This document shows, piece by piece, positions 11,420-22,619 of a stretch of DNA of 64,000 nt. Location of the stretch: NCBI GenBank assembly GCA_030068075.1, contig CM057823.1, positions 12,062,485 to 12,126,484 on the forward strand, read 5' to 3'. Below the pieces are notes generated by a model that did not search any database, was not told the DNA's origin, and saw nothing but the letters and a program-made list of their open reading frames with translations. The translations under genes were made by a program, and so were the position numbers. The DNA comes from Paguma larvata (Eukaryota > Chordata > Mammalia > Carnivora > Viverridae). Position 1 is the first letter of the stretch; each line of letters starts with the position of its first letter.

Positions 11420-12996
11420 GAAGGAGTTAAGATGGTGGGAGAAGTAGGGGGATCCTGGGATTCCCACATCCCTCAAACAGCCATTGGGAGAGAACCAGCC
11501 ATATTGAGATCAGATTATTCGGAACACCCAGGAAATCCATCTGTGGAGTAGTAGAAGGTTCTCCATAGTTGGAGAGAGACAGATTGGCAGGAGTGAGGTG
11601 CATGGATGTGAGTTTGGGGGAGACAAGCAGAGGACCTCTGCAGGGGAGCGAACCCCTTCCATGGAGAGACAAAAGGGAGAGTAAGAGAGGGGGTTGAGAT
11701 AGTGTGGCATTGAGTTAGCACAAAAGGAAAACCTCTCTAGACAACAAACTGGGGAGCAATGAGTACCAACTGTCCCAGTTTTTGAAAACAGCATCTGGAG
11801 CTCAAACTCTGAGGTTCTAGAAGTACCCAACTTTCTCCAGAGAAGCACACTCCTGGGGAGGAGAAGGAGTGCATAGTGTGGTGTTGCTACACTCTCTCCA
11901 GGATACACTAGGAGAGAACAATCCCCTTTCTGGAATACTTTTGAAAGAGAGTTTATTGCCTCCACAAGGACACAAGACCCTGAGGCACCAGTCAAAGGCC
12001 CTTCATCAACGGGGTAGAGAGGCTCAACTCCAGAGGAGGCGGGAGGATCCACGCCATGCAGGGTCCCTTCAGGCTTTGTTTTGAATCCCAGCCATGTAGC
12101 AAGTGGCAGGTCCTTTAAGATCTTAGATTTCGAATCCTAGCCCTGTGCACCAAGGAGAAGGTGCAAGATAGTTGTGCCACAGGGTGAATGGACGTCCCTT
12201 GCTATTCTGCAAGGGCTGCCTAAAAGCTGGGGTTGAGATCCCCAGTCTGAGATGAAAGATTAGAGTGATGCCATTTTTCTCCCAACACCAACAAGGTGAG
12301 ACTCCAGAGAACTGCACAGCAGCCGCCAGCGGAGGCAGGACACTTACACCAAACCCTGCCCCTCTGTGGCTGGCAACTGCGTAATGACTGGGGCAAGACT
12401 GAGTTTACACAGCCAGACTCCTTCCCAGACCAGCATAGCCAGCACCACCCAGACACCAACAGATAACTTTTTTCTTCTTCTTTACTCCTCCTTTTTTCTT
12501 TCTTGTGGGATCAGGCTCATAGTTTGATTTGTTTGTCATTTCATCTTTTTTTTCCTTTTTGAATCAGGCTTTTGTTTTGTTTTATTTTTCTTCTTGTCTC
12601 TTCGTTTTTTTTCTTTATTCTCCTTTCTTTTTCCTTGGAATCAGCCTTACAGTTTTAGGATTCTCTATTTGGTTTTCTTTTGTCCCCTTTCTGTCCCTTT
12701 TTATGGGATCAGTTTCATCCCCTTTTTTCCTTTCAACAAAAAAATCAAAGCACATTTAGGTAAAGGTCCAAACACTCCACTACTGCAAGCAAGGAGGAGC
12801 TGTGCAAAGGACTGATCAGTGAGTGAGAAAGAACGACCAAAATGCAATGGCAAAGTATAACAGCATATACCAGAAACACTTCCTGAAGTGCCAGGCCCTG
12901 GACAGTGTATAACCCTTTTTTAATATAGAAGTAACTCTCAGATACAGGACACACAAAAAACTTTTAAAACATACAAAAGACAGAAACCTAGCCAAA
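11420..12996 (+). promoter_or_regulatory. L1 5'UTR / internal promoter region
   Basis: About 1.58 kb before the ORF1 start. It begins with AAGATGGTGGGAGAAGTAGG, of the kind that opens L1 5'UTRs (YY1-like AAGATGG). A pyrimidine-rich stretch of TTTTTCTT and CTTTTT runs from about 12470 to 12735. In L1 this segment holds an internal promoter; whether it works here cannot be told from sequence. Confidence 0.75.
11510..12052 (-). other. 180-codon antisense reading frame in the L1 5'UTR
   Basis: The longest open frame in the window, beginning MDPPASSGVEPLYPV. It runs against the L1 5'UTR and shows no recognisable domain. Primate L1 5'UTRs carry a short antisense frame called ORF0, but no homology is claimed here. 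It may be chance: the segment is GC-richer than its surroundings, which favours long frames. Confidence 0.3.
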
Positions 12997-14003
12997 ATGA
13001 CAAGACAGAGGAATTCTCCCCAAAAGAAAGGTCAAGAAGAAATTGCAGCCAGGGAGTTGCTCAAAACAGATATAAACAATATATCTGAACAAGAATTTAG
13101 AATAACAGTCATAAGGCTACTAGCTGGACTAAAAAAAAAAAAAAAAAAAAAAACAGAAAAGAGAAAAAAAAAAAAAAGCATAGAAGACACCAGAGAAACT
13201 GTTCTTGCAGAGATCAAAGAACTGGTCAGGATGAATTTTAAAACTCTGTAACTGAGATGCAAAATAAGCTAGATACAGTGACTGCAAGGACTGAGAAGCC
13301 TAAGAGTGAATAGGTGAAATAGAAAATAAAATTATGGAAAAGTAACAAAGCTGGAAAAAAAAGGAAAGGAAATTACTAGATCACAAGGGGAGACTTAGAG
13401 AACTAAGTGATTCCATGAAATGAAACAGTATCTGTATCATAGGAGTCCAAGGAGAAGAAGATCAAGGAAAAAGGGCACAAAGTTTATTTGAACAAATTAT
13501 CACTGAGAACTTCCCTAATATGGGAAAGGAAAGAGTCGTCCCAGTCTAAGAGGTACAGAGAACTTCCATCAAAAATCAAGAAAAACAGGTCATGGCAACA
13601 GATCATAGTGAAACTTGCAAAATACAAAAATAAAGAGAAAATTCTGAAAGCAGCTAGGGAAAAAAGGTCCTTAACCGACAAGGGTAGACACATAAGGTTA
13701 ATAGCAGACCTGTCCACAGAAACTTGGCAGGCCAGAAGCAAGTAACAGGAAATATTCAATGTGCTAAATAGAAAATATGCAGCCAACAATTCTTTATCCA
13801 GGGAGGCTGTCATCAGAACAGAAGGAGAGATTAAGACTTTCCCAGACAAACAAAAAGCAAAGGAGTTTGTGACCACTAAACAGGCCCTGCAAGAAATTTT
13901 AAGGGGGACCCTTTCAGTGGAAAGCAGCAAAGACTACAAACGACCAGAGAACATCACCAGAAACTCCAATTCTACAGGTAACACAACGGCACTAAATTCT
14001 TAG
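12997..14003 (+). pseudogene. L1 ORF1 (nucleic-acid-binding chaperone), broken
   Basis: The start ATGACAAGACAGAGG gives MTRQRNSPQKKGQEE. The coiled-coil part contains two A-runs (A23 at 13131-13153 and A14 at 13164-13177) that read as poly-lysine. The frame stops near 13251. The C-terminal domain is readable from 13488 (LAKYKNKEKILKAAREKRSL) and again from 13761 to 14003 (FPDKQKAKEFVTTKQALQ), separated by a frame break. In intact L1 this protein coats the RNA. This copy has at least two disablements. Confidence 0.85.
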
Positions 14004-17000
14004 GTTTCAAAAACCACACCAAATGTAAATGGACTACATGCTCCAATCAAAAGACACAGGCTAACAGAAAGGATTTAAAACAAAACAAACCAAGATACAT
14101 CTATTTGCTGCCTACAGGAGGTTCACTGAAAGTGAGGGGATGGAGAACCATCTATCATGCAAATTAGAGCTTAAAAGAAAGCTGGAGTAGCCATGCCTCT
14201 AACACACAAATTAGATTTTAAAACAAAGACTGTAACAAGAGATGAAAGAGGGCATTATATTATAATTAAAGAGTCTATCCATCAGGAAGATCTAACAATT
14301 ATAAATATTTATGCCCCCAACCAAGTATTATATAAATGAATCACAAACATAAACAAATTCATTGATAATAATACCATTATAGTAGAAGACTTTAATACCC
14401 CACTTACAGCAATGAACAGATCACCTAAGCAGAAAATCAACAAGAAACAACGACTTTGAATGACACGCTGGACCAGATGGACCTAACAGATAGAGTGAGA
14501 ATATTTCATCCTAAAGCAGCAGAATACATATTCTTCTCAAGTGCACAGGGAGAATTCTCCAGAATAGATCACATACCAGGTGAGAAATCAGTCTTCAACA
14601 GGTACAAAACAATCGAGATCATTCCATGCGTATTTTCAGATCACGCTATGAAACTTGAAATCAACCACAAGAAAAAAATTTGGAAAGCCCTCAAATACAT
14701 GCAAGTTAAAGAACATACTACTAAAGAATGAATGGGTTAACAAGGAAATTAAAGAAGAAATAAAACAAAATACATGGAAGCCAACAAAAATGACAACATG
14801 ACAGTCCAAACCCTTTGAAATGCAAAGCCCATCTCTAGGATTCGGGCCCATCTCAAGAAGCCAGAAAGGTTCCACATACACACCTAACCTTACAACCTAA
14901 AGGAGCTAGAAAAGGAGTGAAAAATAAAGCCCAAAACCAGCAGAAAAGGGAAATAATAAAAATTAGAAAATTAAATGATATAGAAACCAAATACAAAACA
15001 AAAAAAAAAAACCCACTAAAACTGATAAACTAAAAGCTGGTTTTCTGAAAGAATAATAAAAATTGATAACCCCCTGGCTAGACTTCTCAAAAAGAGAGGA
15101 CTCAAATAGATAAAATCCTTAATGAAAGAGGAGAATCATAACACCACAGAAATACAATTATTAGAGAATACTATGAAAAATTATATGCCAACAAACTGGA
15201 CAATCTGAAAGAAATGGACAAATTCCTAGACACTCACACACTACAAAAACCCAAACAGGAAGAAATGGAAAATTTGAACAGACCCATAACCAGCAAAAAA
15301 ATTGAATCAGTTATCCAAATCTCCCAACAAGTAAGAGCCCTGGGCCAGATGGCTTCCCAGGGGAATTCTACCAGACATTTAAAGCAGAGTTAATACCTAT
15401 TCTTCTCAAGCTGTTCCAAAAAACTAGAAATGGAAGGAAAGCTTCTAAACTCATTCTATGAAGCATTATCTTGATTCCAAAATCAAGACAAGGATCCCCC
15501 TATAAAGGAGAATTACAGCCCAATATCCCTAATGAACCTGGATGCAAAAATTCTCATCAATATACTAGCAAACCAAATGCAACACTACATTAAAAGAATT
15601 ATTCACCATGATCAAGTAGGATTTATTCCTGGGTTGCAGGGTTCAATATTTGCAAAATCAAGGTGATATACCAAACTGATTAAAAAAAAAACACACATAA
15701 GAACCATATGACCCTGTCAATAGATGCAGAAAAAGCATTGGACAAAATACAGCATCCTTTCTTGATAAAATCCTTTAAAAAGCAGAGATAGAAGGCACAT
15801 ACCTCAATATCATAAAAGCCATATATGAAGGGCTCACAGCTTATATCATCCTCAATGGAGAAAAACTGAGAGCGCTACCCCAAAGGTCAGGAGCAGGACG
15901 GGGATGTCCACTCTCACCACTATTGTCCAACACAGCACTGTAAGTCCTATCCTCAGCAAACAGACAACAAAAAGATATAAAAAGCATACAAATTGTCAAA
16001 GAAGAAGTCAAACTTTCATTCTTCATAGAGGACCTGATACTCTACATATAAAACCTGAAAGAGTCCACCAAAAAACTGCTATAACTAATACACAAATTGA
16101 GCAAAGTTTCAGGATATAAAATAAATGTACAAAAATCAGTTGTATTGCTATACATCAATAATGAAGCATCAGGAAGAGAAATCAAAGAATCGATCCAATT
16201 ACAATAGCACCAAAAACCCTAAGATCCCTAGGAGTAAACCTAACCAAGGAGATAAAAGATCTGTATGCCGAAAACCATCGAAAGCTTATGAAAGACATTG
16301 AAGAAGACACAATGAAATGGAAAAACATTCCATGCTCATGGATTGGAAAAATACATATTGTTAAAATGTTGATAGTACCCAAAGCGATCTACGCATTCAA
16401 TACAATTCCTATGAAAATAACACCAGCATTCTTCCAGAGCTAGAACAAGCAATCCTAAAATTTGTATGAAACCAGGTAAGACCGTGAATATTCAACGTAA
16501 TGCCAAAAAAGAAAACCAAAGCTGGAGGCATCACAATTCCAGATTTTAATCTGTATTAAAAAGCTTTAATCATCAAGACAGTATGGTACTGGCACAAAAA
16601 CAGACACATAGATCAATGGAACAGAATAGAGAGCCCAGAAATGGACCCACAAATGTATAGCCAACTAATCTTTGACAAAGCAGGAAAGAGTATCCAATAG
16701 AAAAAGACAGTCTCTTCAGAAAATGGTATTAGGAATATAGGAGAGAGACAGGCAGAATGAAACTGGATAATTTTCCTACATCATACACAAAAATAATCTC
16801 AAAAATGGATGAAAGACCTAAATGTAAGACAGGAAACCATCAAAATTCTAGAGGAGAAAATAAGCAGCAACCTCTGACCTCAGCCACAGCAACTTCTTAC
16901 CGGCCATGTCTCTGGAGGCAAAGGAAATAAAAGCAAAACTGAACTATTGGGACCTTATCAAGATGAAAATCTTCTACATAGAGAGAGAAAAAAAATCAGC

Positions 17001-17721
17001 AAAACTACAATGCAACTGACACAAGGGAAGATATTTGCAAATGACATATTGGATAAAGAGTTAGTATACAAAATCTATAAAGAACTTCTCAAAATCAACA
17101 CCCAGGAAAACAAATAATCCAGTGAAGAAATGGGCAGAAGATATGAAGAGACACTTTTCCAAAGACATCCAGATGGCTAAGAGACACATGAAAAGATGTT
17201 CAACATCACTCATCATCAGGAAACTACAAATCTCACTCCTGTCAGAATGGCTAAAATTAACAACTCAGGAAACAACAGATGTTGCGGAGGATGTGGAGAA
17301 AGGGGAACTTTTGCACTGTTGGACTGTTGGTGGGAATGCAAACTGGTGTCGCCACTCTGGAAAAAGTATTGAGGTTCCTCAAAAAATTAAAAACAGACCT
17401 ATCGTATGACCCAGCAATTGCAGTCCTAGGTATTTATCCAAAGGATACAAAAATGCTGATTTGAAGAGGCACATGTACCCCAATGTTTATGGCAGCACTA
17501 TCGACAACAGCCAAATTATGGAAAGATCCCAAATGTTCATCAACTGATGAATGGATTAAGAAGTATATATATGTACACAAAATGGAATACTACTTAGAGA
17601 TCAAAAAGAATAAATTCTTGCCATTTGCAATGATGTGGATGGAACTAGAGTGTATTATGCTAAGCAAAATAAGACAGAGAAAGACAAATACTGTATGATC
17701 TCACTCATATGTGGAATTTAA
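14004..17721 (+). pseudogene. L1 ORF2 (endonuclease and reverse transcriptase), broken
   Basis: Endonuclease part at about 14010-14730, with a readable piece from 14456 (MNDTLDQMDLTDRVRIFHPK). Reverse transcriptase follows; at 16019-16033 the catalytic box reads F-F-I-E-D where active L1s have F-A-D-D, so the first catalytic Asp is Glu and the Ala is Ile. The C-terminal part ends at the TAA at 17719-17721 after CTCATATGTGGAATT. Numerous stops occur throughout, for example around 15440-15700. The exact start is not defined because the first codons are degraded. Confidence 0.88.
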
Positions 17722-18008
17722 GAAATATAACAGATGAAAATAGGGGAAGAGAAGGAAAATTAAGATAAAAACAGAGGGAAGCAGACCATTATGTACTCTT
17801 AAATAAAAAGAACAAGCAGAGGGTTGCTAAAGGGGAGGTGGGTGGAGGATGGGCTAAATGAGTGATGGGCTTTAAGGAGGCCACTTGTTGGGATGAGCAC
17901 TGGGTGTTACATGTAAGTAATGAAGCATTGCATTCTACTCCTAAAATCAATACTACCCTGTATGTTAACTAACTTGAATTTAATTTAAAAAAAGAAAGAA
18001 ACGAAAAG
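17722..18008 (+). other. L1 3'UTR and tail
   Basis: Contains GGGATGAGCACTGGGTGTTAC, a conserved carnivore L1 3'UTR segment, and ends in AATTTAATTTAAAAAAAG. A purine-rich stretch lies at about 17740-17870. Confidence 0.8.
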
Positions 18009-18016
18009 AAAATTGA

Positions 18017-18202
18017 GGGGCAACTGTGTGGCTCCATCAGGTTAAGTGTCTCTTGTGTTTGCCCCAGGTCATGGTCTCAAGGTTCATGAGTTCAAGCCCC
18101 ACATCGGGCTCTGCACTGACAGTAAAGAGCCTGCTTGGGATTCTCTCTATATACATACCCCCTCCCCTACTCTAAACAAACAAACAAAACAAATATTTTT
18201 TT
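18017..18202 (+). mobile_element. SINEC inside the right L1 TSD
   Basis: Head GGGGCAACTGTGTGGCTCC, body, then AAACAAACAAACAAAACAAAT and a T-run. It is flanked by its own 11-bp TSD, AAGAAAATTGA, at 18006-18016 and 18203-18213. The target lies across the L1 tail and L1 TSD boundary, so the SINE is the younger insertion. Confidence 0.92.
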
Positions 18203-18205
18203 AAG

Positions 18206-18225
18206 AAAATTGAATATAAATGCTT
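18206..18225. repeat. Right TSD of the full-length L1
   Basis: AAAATTGAATATAAATGCTT is identical to 11400-11419. It now lies right of the SINE because the SINE split the junction. Confidence 0.93.
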
Positions 18226-18285
18226 TAAAAACTTTAGGGGAGAACATGATAAAAGTGTAAGAAAGACAAAAATAATGACTGTGTA

Positions 18286-18402
18286 TATTGTGTATATTGT
18301 ATACTATATAGTAACTATATGTACTACATATATATACATATGTATATACATACACTACATATATATATATATATAACTGCAACTATAAATATATATAGTT
18401 AC
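18286..18402. repeat. AT/TATG-rich microsatellite
   Basis: Irregular TGTATAT, ATATACAT and (AT)n repeats. It is likely hypervariable. Confidence 0.85.
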
Positions 18403-18409
18403 TTGCCAT

Positions 18410-19640
18410 CCATCAAACCAGACCCTCTCCATTTTAAATTCTCTAGAGTTTAAGTCTGGCTTTTCAGGTGGGGCTGGGGGTGGGGAGTGGGGAGTCAGAC
18501 TACAGGACACAGAAAATTCAGGTAGTCCTCCCACCCTGTTTTTGGTCCCATGACTCATCCACCATGGTACCTGTCGCTATTAAATCCTGAACAGGTCTAA
18601 ATTCCATCAGCAGCACTTGCTTCCCATCTTCTGTTCTGCTTCCAGTCTTTCAAGAATGTGTTAACATCTCCAAACCGTTGTCGCCTCTTCTCCCATTCTC
18701 TAAAATGGTATGGTTCTACTTACTTTACTATCAGTTTAGTGGGAATTGGGAAGGGAAGAAAGATGAATTAATGTCTTCAAGCCATCATTTAACAGCACTC
18801 TGTTCTTGATCGCCTCCTTCTACCAAAGATACCTTTTCTTCTATGTAATTCTTTCTCAGCAACCCATATTCCTGCTCGTTCCCCTTCTAGCCGACTCCCC
18901 ACCTCCGCTCTCCCATCATCCCATCCATCTTGATCTGCTATTAACCTTTTCCTGTGGTAAACATCTTGAACATCAGATTCAGAAAAATCATAGCCTAGAC
19001 AAAGGAAAGCAGAGTGTATTTTGAATTTGGTGGTGGTTCTCTGAGAAGCTGTCTGATCCTTTTCCTGTATAGGAGATGGCTTCTCAAAGTCCTAGGAACA
19101 AAGTCTGCTTTGGTTGCCATCCCATCCTTTCCAAAGGGCTCCAGGTTACAATTAGGTTCACTCAGCTTATCATCCCTGGAATGGTGAAGCCTCCATGGTA
19201 ACCATTTTCATGGGTTCTTACTTCTTTTCCTGGTTTAGCCATTTAACAGAGTACTGAAGTCTGCAAACTTTTTGGTTATTCTGAAAATTTCTGTTCCTTT
19301 GGCACATTATACTTATCTCATATATCAAACTTGAATTTCTAAAAGTTTCTTGGCACATGTATACTACACATGTATACTATAGATAAAACCCCATCTATGT
19401 TACTGACTCTCATATTTATTTTAAAGTTCCAGCTTCAATATATAACTGTCTACTCCAAATCTCCACTTGATTGTCTAATAGGTGTCTCTCAACATGACCC
19501 AAACCAAAGCACCCAGTTTCAGCACACTTCCTCCAATCTTTTCCTCTCATAATCTTCCCATCTAGGTAAACTGCAACCTCATCTTTCAAGTTTCCCAAGC
19601 CAAATATCTTGGAGTTGAATGAATTTTTTTTATGTAGTTT

Positions 19641-19641
<1 letters not shown>
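18410..19641. other. Unique interval, no gene seen
   Basis: Mixed composition with pyrimidine-rich parts near 18880-18930. No recognised repeat, exon or RNA gene. Confidence 0.45.
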
Positions 19642-19683
<42 letters not shown>

Positions 19684-19684
19684 G
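19642..19684. repeat. (TC)n(AC)n microsatellite
   Basis: A run of TC repeats followed by ACACACACAC. It sits directly before an L1 3' end. Confidence 0.9.
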
Positions 19685-19685
19685 A

Positions 19686-20150
19686 GGAATAATATTCAGC
19701 CATAAAGAAAAATATCCTGCCATTTGTGATAGCATAATGCCCTCAAGGTCCATCCATGTTAAGTGAAATAAGTCACAGAAAAGAGGAATACAATACAATC
19801 TCACTTATATGTGGAATCTAAAAAAAAAAACAACAACAACAACTCAGAAACAGAAATCAGATTAGTGGTTTCCAGAAGTGCAGAGTGAGAGTTGGGGGAA
19901 CTGGGTAAGGGTGGTTAAAAGGTAAAAACTTCCAGTTGCAAAATAAATAATTTATGAGAATGGAATACACGATATGATGACTATGGTTTATAACACTGTA
20001 TTATATATTTGGAAGTTGCTAAGAAAGTAAACCTTAAAAGTTCTCACCATGAAGAAAAGAATACTTGTAACTATGTGAGGTAATGGATGTTACCCAAACT
20101 TGTGGTAATTATTTCACAATATATACAAATATCATGTCATATATTCTAAG
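19686..20150 (+). mobile_element. L1M 3' end
   Basis: GAATAATATTCAGCCATAAAG, GTTAAGTGAAATAAGTCA and CTTATATGTGGAATCTAAA are the C-terminus and start of the 3'UTR of an old L1. It ends in decayed 3'UTR around 20150. Confidence 0.85.
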
Positions 20151-20154
20151 TATC

Positions 20155-21494
20155 TGACAATATTCAACATCCATTCATGATTTAAAAAAAAACTTTCAAT
20201 GAAGTAGGTTTAGAGGTAAAGTACCTCAAAATAATGAAGGCCATATATGAAAAATCCATAGCTAGCATCACCCTCAATGGGGAAAACTAAAAGATTTCCC
20301 TCTAATGTCAGGAATAAGACAAGGATGTCCATCCTCACCATTTTTATTAAACATAGAACTAGAAGTGCTAGTCACAGCAATCAGACAAGAAAAAGAAATA
20401 AAAGGTATCTATGTTGGTTAAAAAAAATAAAAGTTAAACGGTAACTATTCAAAGATGACATAATAGTATGTATGAAAAATCAAGATTCCACAAAACACTA
20501 TTAGAGGTAATTTTGAAAATTCGGTAAAGTGGCAGGATACAAAATTAATATCCAAAAACAAGTACCATTTCTATACACTAACAAGGAAATCTCAGAAAGA
20601 GAAATTTTTAAAACATTTACAATTGTACAAAAAGACAAAAATATCTAGGAATAAACTTAACCAAAGAGGTGAAAGACCTGGACTCTGAAAACTTTAAAAT
20701 ACTGATACAAGAAATTGAAGAGGACACAAATGAACGGGAAGTCCATGTTCATGCATTGGAAAAATTAATGTTGTCAAAATGTCCATACTACCTAAAGCAA
20801 TCTATAGATTCAATGCATTTCCCATCAAAATACCAGCAGCAATTTTTGCAAAACCGGAATAGTACTAAAATTTGTATAGAACCACCGAAGACCCTGAATA
20901 GCCAAAAAAATCCTGAGAAAGAACAAAGATAAAGGTATTACAATTCCAGATTTCAAGATATACTACAAAGCTGTAGGAATCAAACCAGTATGGTACTGGT
21001 ACAAAAATAGGCACGTAGTTCAGTAAAACAGGATAAAGTCCTCAGAAATAAACATATTTATATGGTCAATCTATGACAAAAGAGTGAAGAATATACAATG
21101 GGGAAAAGATGGTCTTTTCAATAAAAGGTGCTGGGGAAACTGGACAGATCCATCTGAAAAAATGAAACTGGACTACTTTCTAACACCATACACACAGATA
21201 CTCAAAGTGGACTGAAGACCTAAATGAGACCTGAAACCTAAAATTCCTAAAAGAGAACATAGGCACTATTTTACATCAGCCATAGCAACATTTTTCTAGA
21301 TATAACTCCTAAGGCAAGGGAAACAAAAGCAAAAATAAACTATTGGGACTAGAACATCAAAATAAAAAGCTTTTGCACAACAAAGTAAACCATCCAAAAA
21401 ACTAAAAGACAACCTGCTGAATGGGAAAAAGATATTTGCAAATGGTATACCCAGTAAGGGTTTGATATCCAAAATATATAAAGAAATCATACAA
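20155..21494 (+). mobile_element. L1M ORF2 fragment
   Basis: Runs from AACATCCATTCATGAT through CAAGGATGTCCATCCTCACC (reverse transcriptase) to TTTGATATCCAAAATATATAAAG (C-terminal part). It is in the same direction as the L1 3' end just before it, so two L1 pieces are joined head to tail. It is truncated on the right by the SINE at 21495. Confidence 0.88.
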
Positions 21495-21709
21495 GGGCAC
21501 CTGGATGGCTTAGTCGGTTAAGCATCCAGGTTTGGCTCAGGTCACAATCTCATGGTTTGTGAGTTTGAGCCCCACGTTGGGCTCTGTGCTGACAGCTCAG
21601 AGTCTGGAGCCTGCTTTGGATTTTTGTGTCTGCCTCTCTCCCTGCCCCTCCCCCACTTGTGCTCTGACTCTCTCTCTCAAAAATAAAAAAGTTTTAAAAA
21701 AAAATTTTA
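21495..21709 (+). mobile_element. SINEC
   Basis: GGGCACCTGGATGGCTTAGTCGG head, GAGTCTGGAGCCTGCTTTGG, CCCTGCCCCTCCCCCACTTG and a CAAAAATAAAAAAG tail. The cat-type body is clear. Confidence 0.95.
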
Positions 21710-21739
21710 ATAGAGAAAATGTGGGTTTTTTAAAATTAT

Positions 21740-22615
21740 TTTTCTGTGAGAAGTCAAGTCTACCAGTCTTCTCTTCCATTGCCTCTAGGCTAACAAATCC
21801 TTTCCTATCTCTGGATCAGATAACATTCACCTATATTTCTATCATTTTCATGATTTTTTGACATTTAGTGTTTTAATCCATCAGAAAATAGATGATCATT
21901 TAGTAACCAAAAATTTGAAACCATTTTCTAATTATTTTAGAGGTACTGATTAAATAAACCTACCCTTTATTATTGATTTCCTTTGCCTCCTTTTCAGGTA
22001 TTAAATCTTATTCACATCAAGTTATTTTTCTAAATTATCCATTGATTCTTTTATCTATCAGTACCATACAGATCTAATTGCTATAGTTTTATAAGAGATG
22101 CTAATATTTTAAGTAGAATCCAGTGAGGTTGCTTCTGCCTCATTAGATTTCTTTTTCAGCATTTTTTAGTGCTGTTCTTCTCAAATGTTTGTTCTTCTAC
22201 ATGATGCAAAAAATATTTTGGCAATTTTCAAGGAAAAAAATAGTCTGTTGGAATTTTTATTAAATTAAAACTAAAAGTTAATTTGGAAAAACTTGACATT
22301 TCCACATAAACCCTGCTTCTGTTTAAGAATATTACATATCTACATTATCACAATTCTTTTATAACTCTCAGTTGAGTTTTATAATTTTCTCCATAGAGAT
22401 TCCCACATTTTAGTGTTATCCATAGACATTTTCTCCCTCTTATTACTTTTGTGAACAGAATCCTTTTCTCATTATTACTGCTAGCTGCTTATTGCCATAG
22501 AGATTAACCACAATAATATTAACGCAGAAAACTTTTAAAGCAAGTATTACCAAGTGCTCATTTCAACAAAAGAGAAATAAATTTCCATAAAGTATTCATA
22601 ATGCATCTAACTTTA
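21740..22615 (-). mobile_element. L1M fragment, antisense
   Basis: CATTGATTCTTTTATCTATCAGTACC, AATTGCTATAGTTTTATAAG and TTTTGGCAATTTTCAAGG are antisense L1 ORF2 wording. It is strongly decayed. Confidence 0.75.
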
Positions 22616-22619
22616 AGAA

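Larger units (their letters stand above)
11420..18008 (+). mobile_element. Full-length LINE-1, inactive
   Basis: About 6.6 kb bounded by a perfect 20-bp TSD. Order: 5'UTR from GAAGGAGTTAAGATGGTGGG, ORF1, ORF2 (endonuclease, reverse transcriptase, C-terminal part), 3'UTR and an A-rich tail. L1 copies itself by target-primed reverse transcription and also supplies the machinery for the SINEs around it. Both frames are broken by stops and frameshifts, so it is dead. Its TSD places it inside or right beside the ERVL remnant, so it is younger than that. It later received a SINE in its right TSD. Confidence 0.95.

Noticed and set aside
12529..12815. Hydrophobic frames rich in F and L
   Set aside because: They come from the T-rich pyrimidine tract in the L1 5'UTR, not from membrane proteins.
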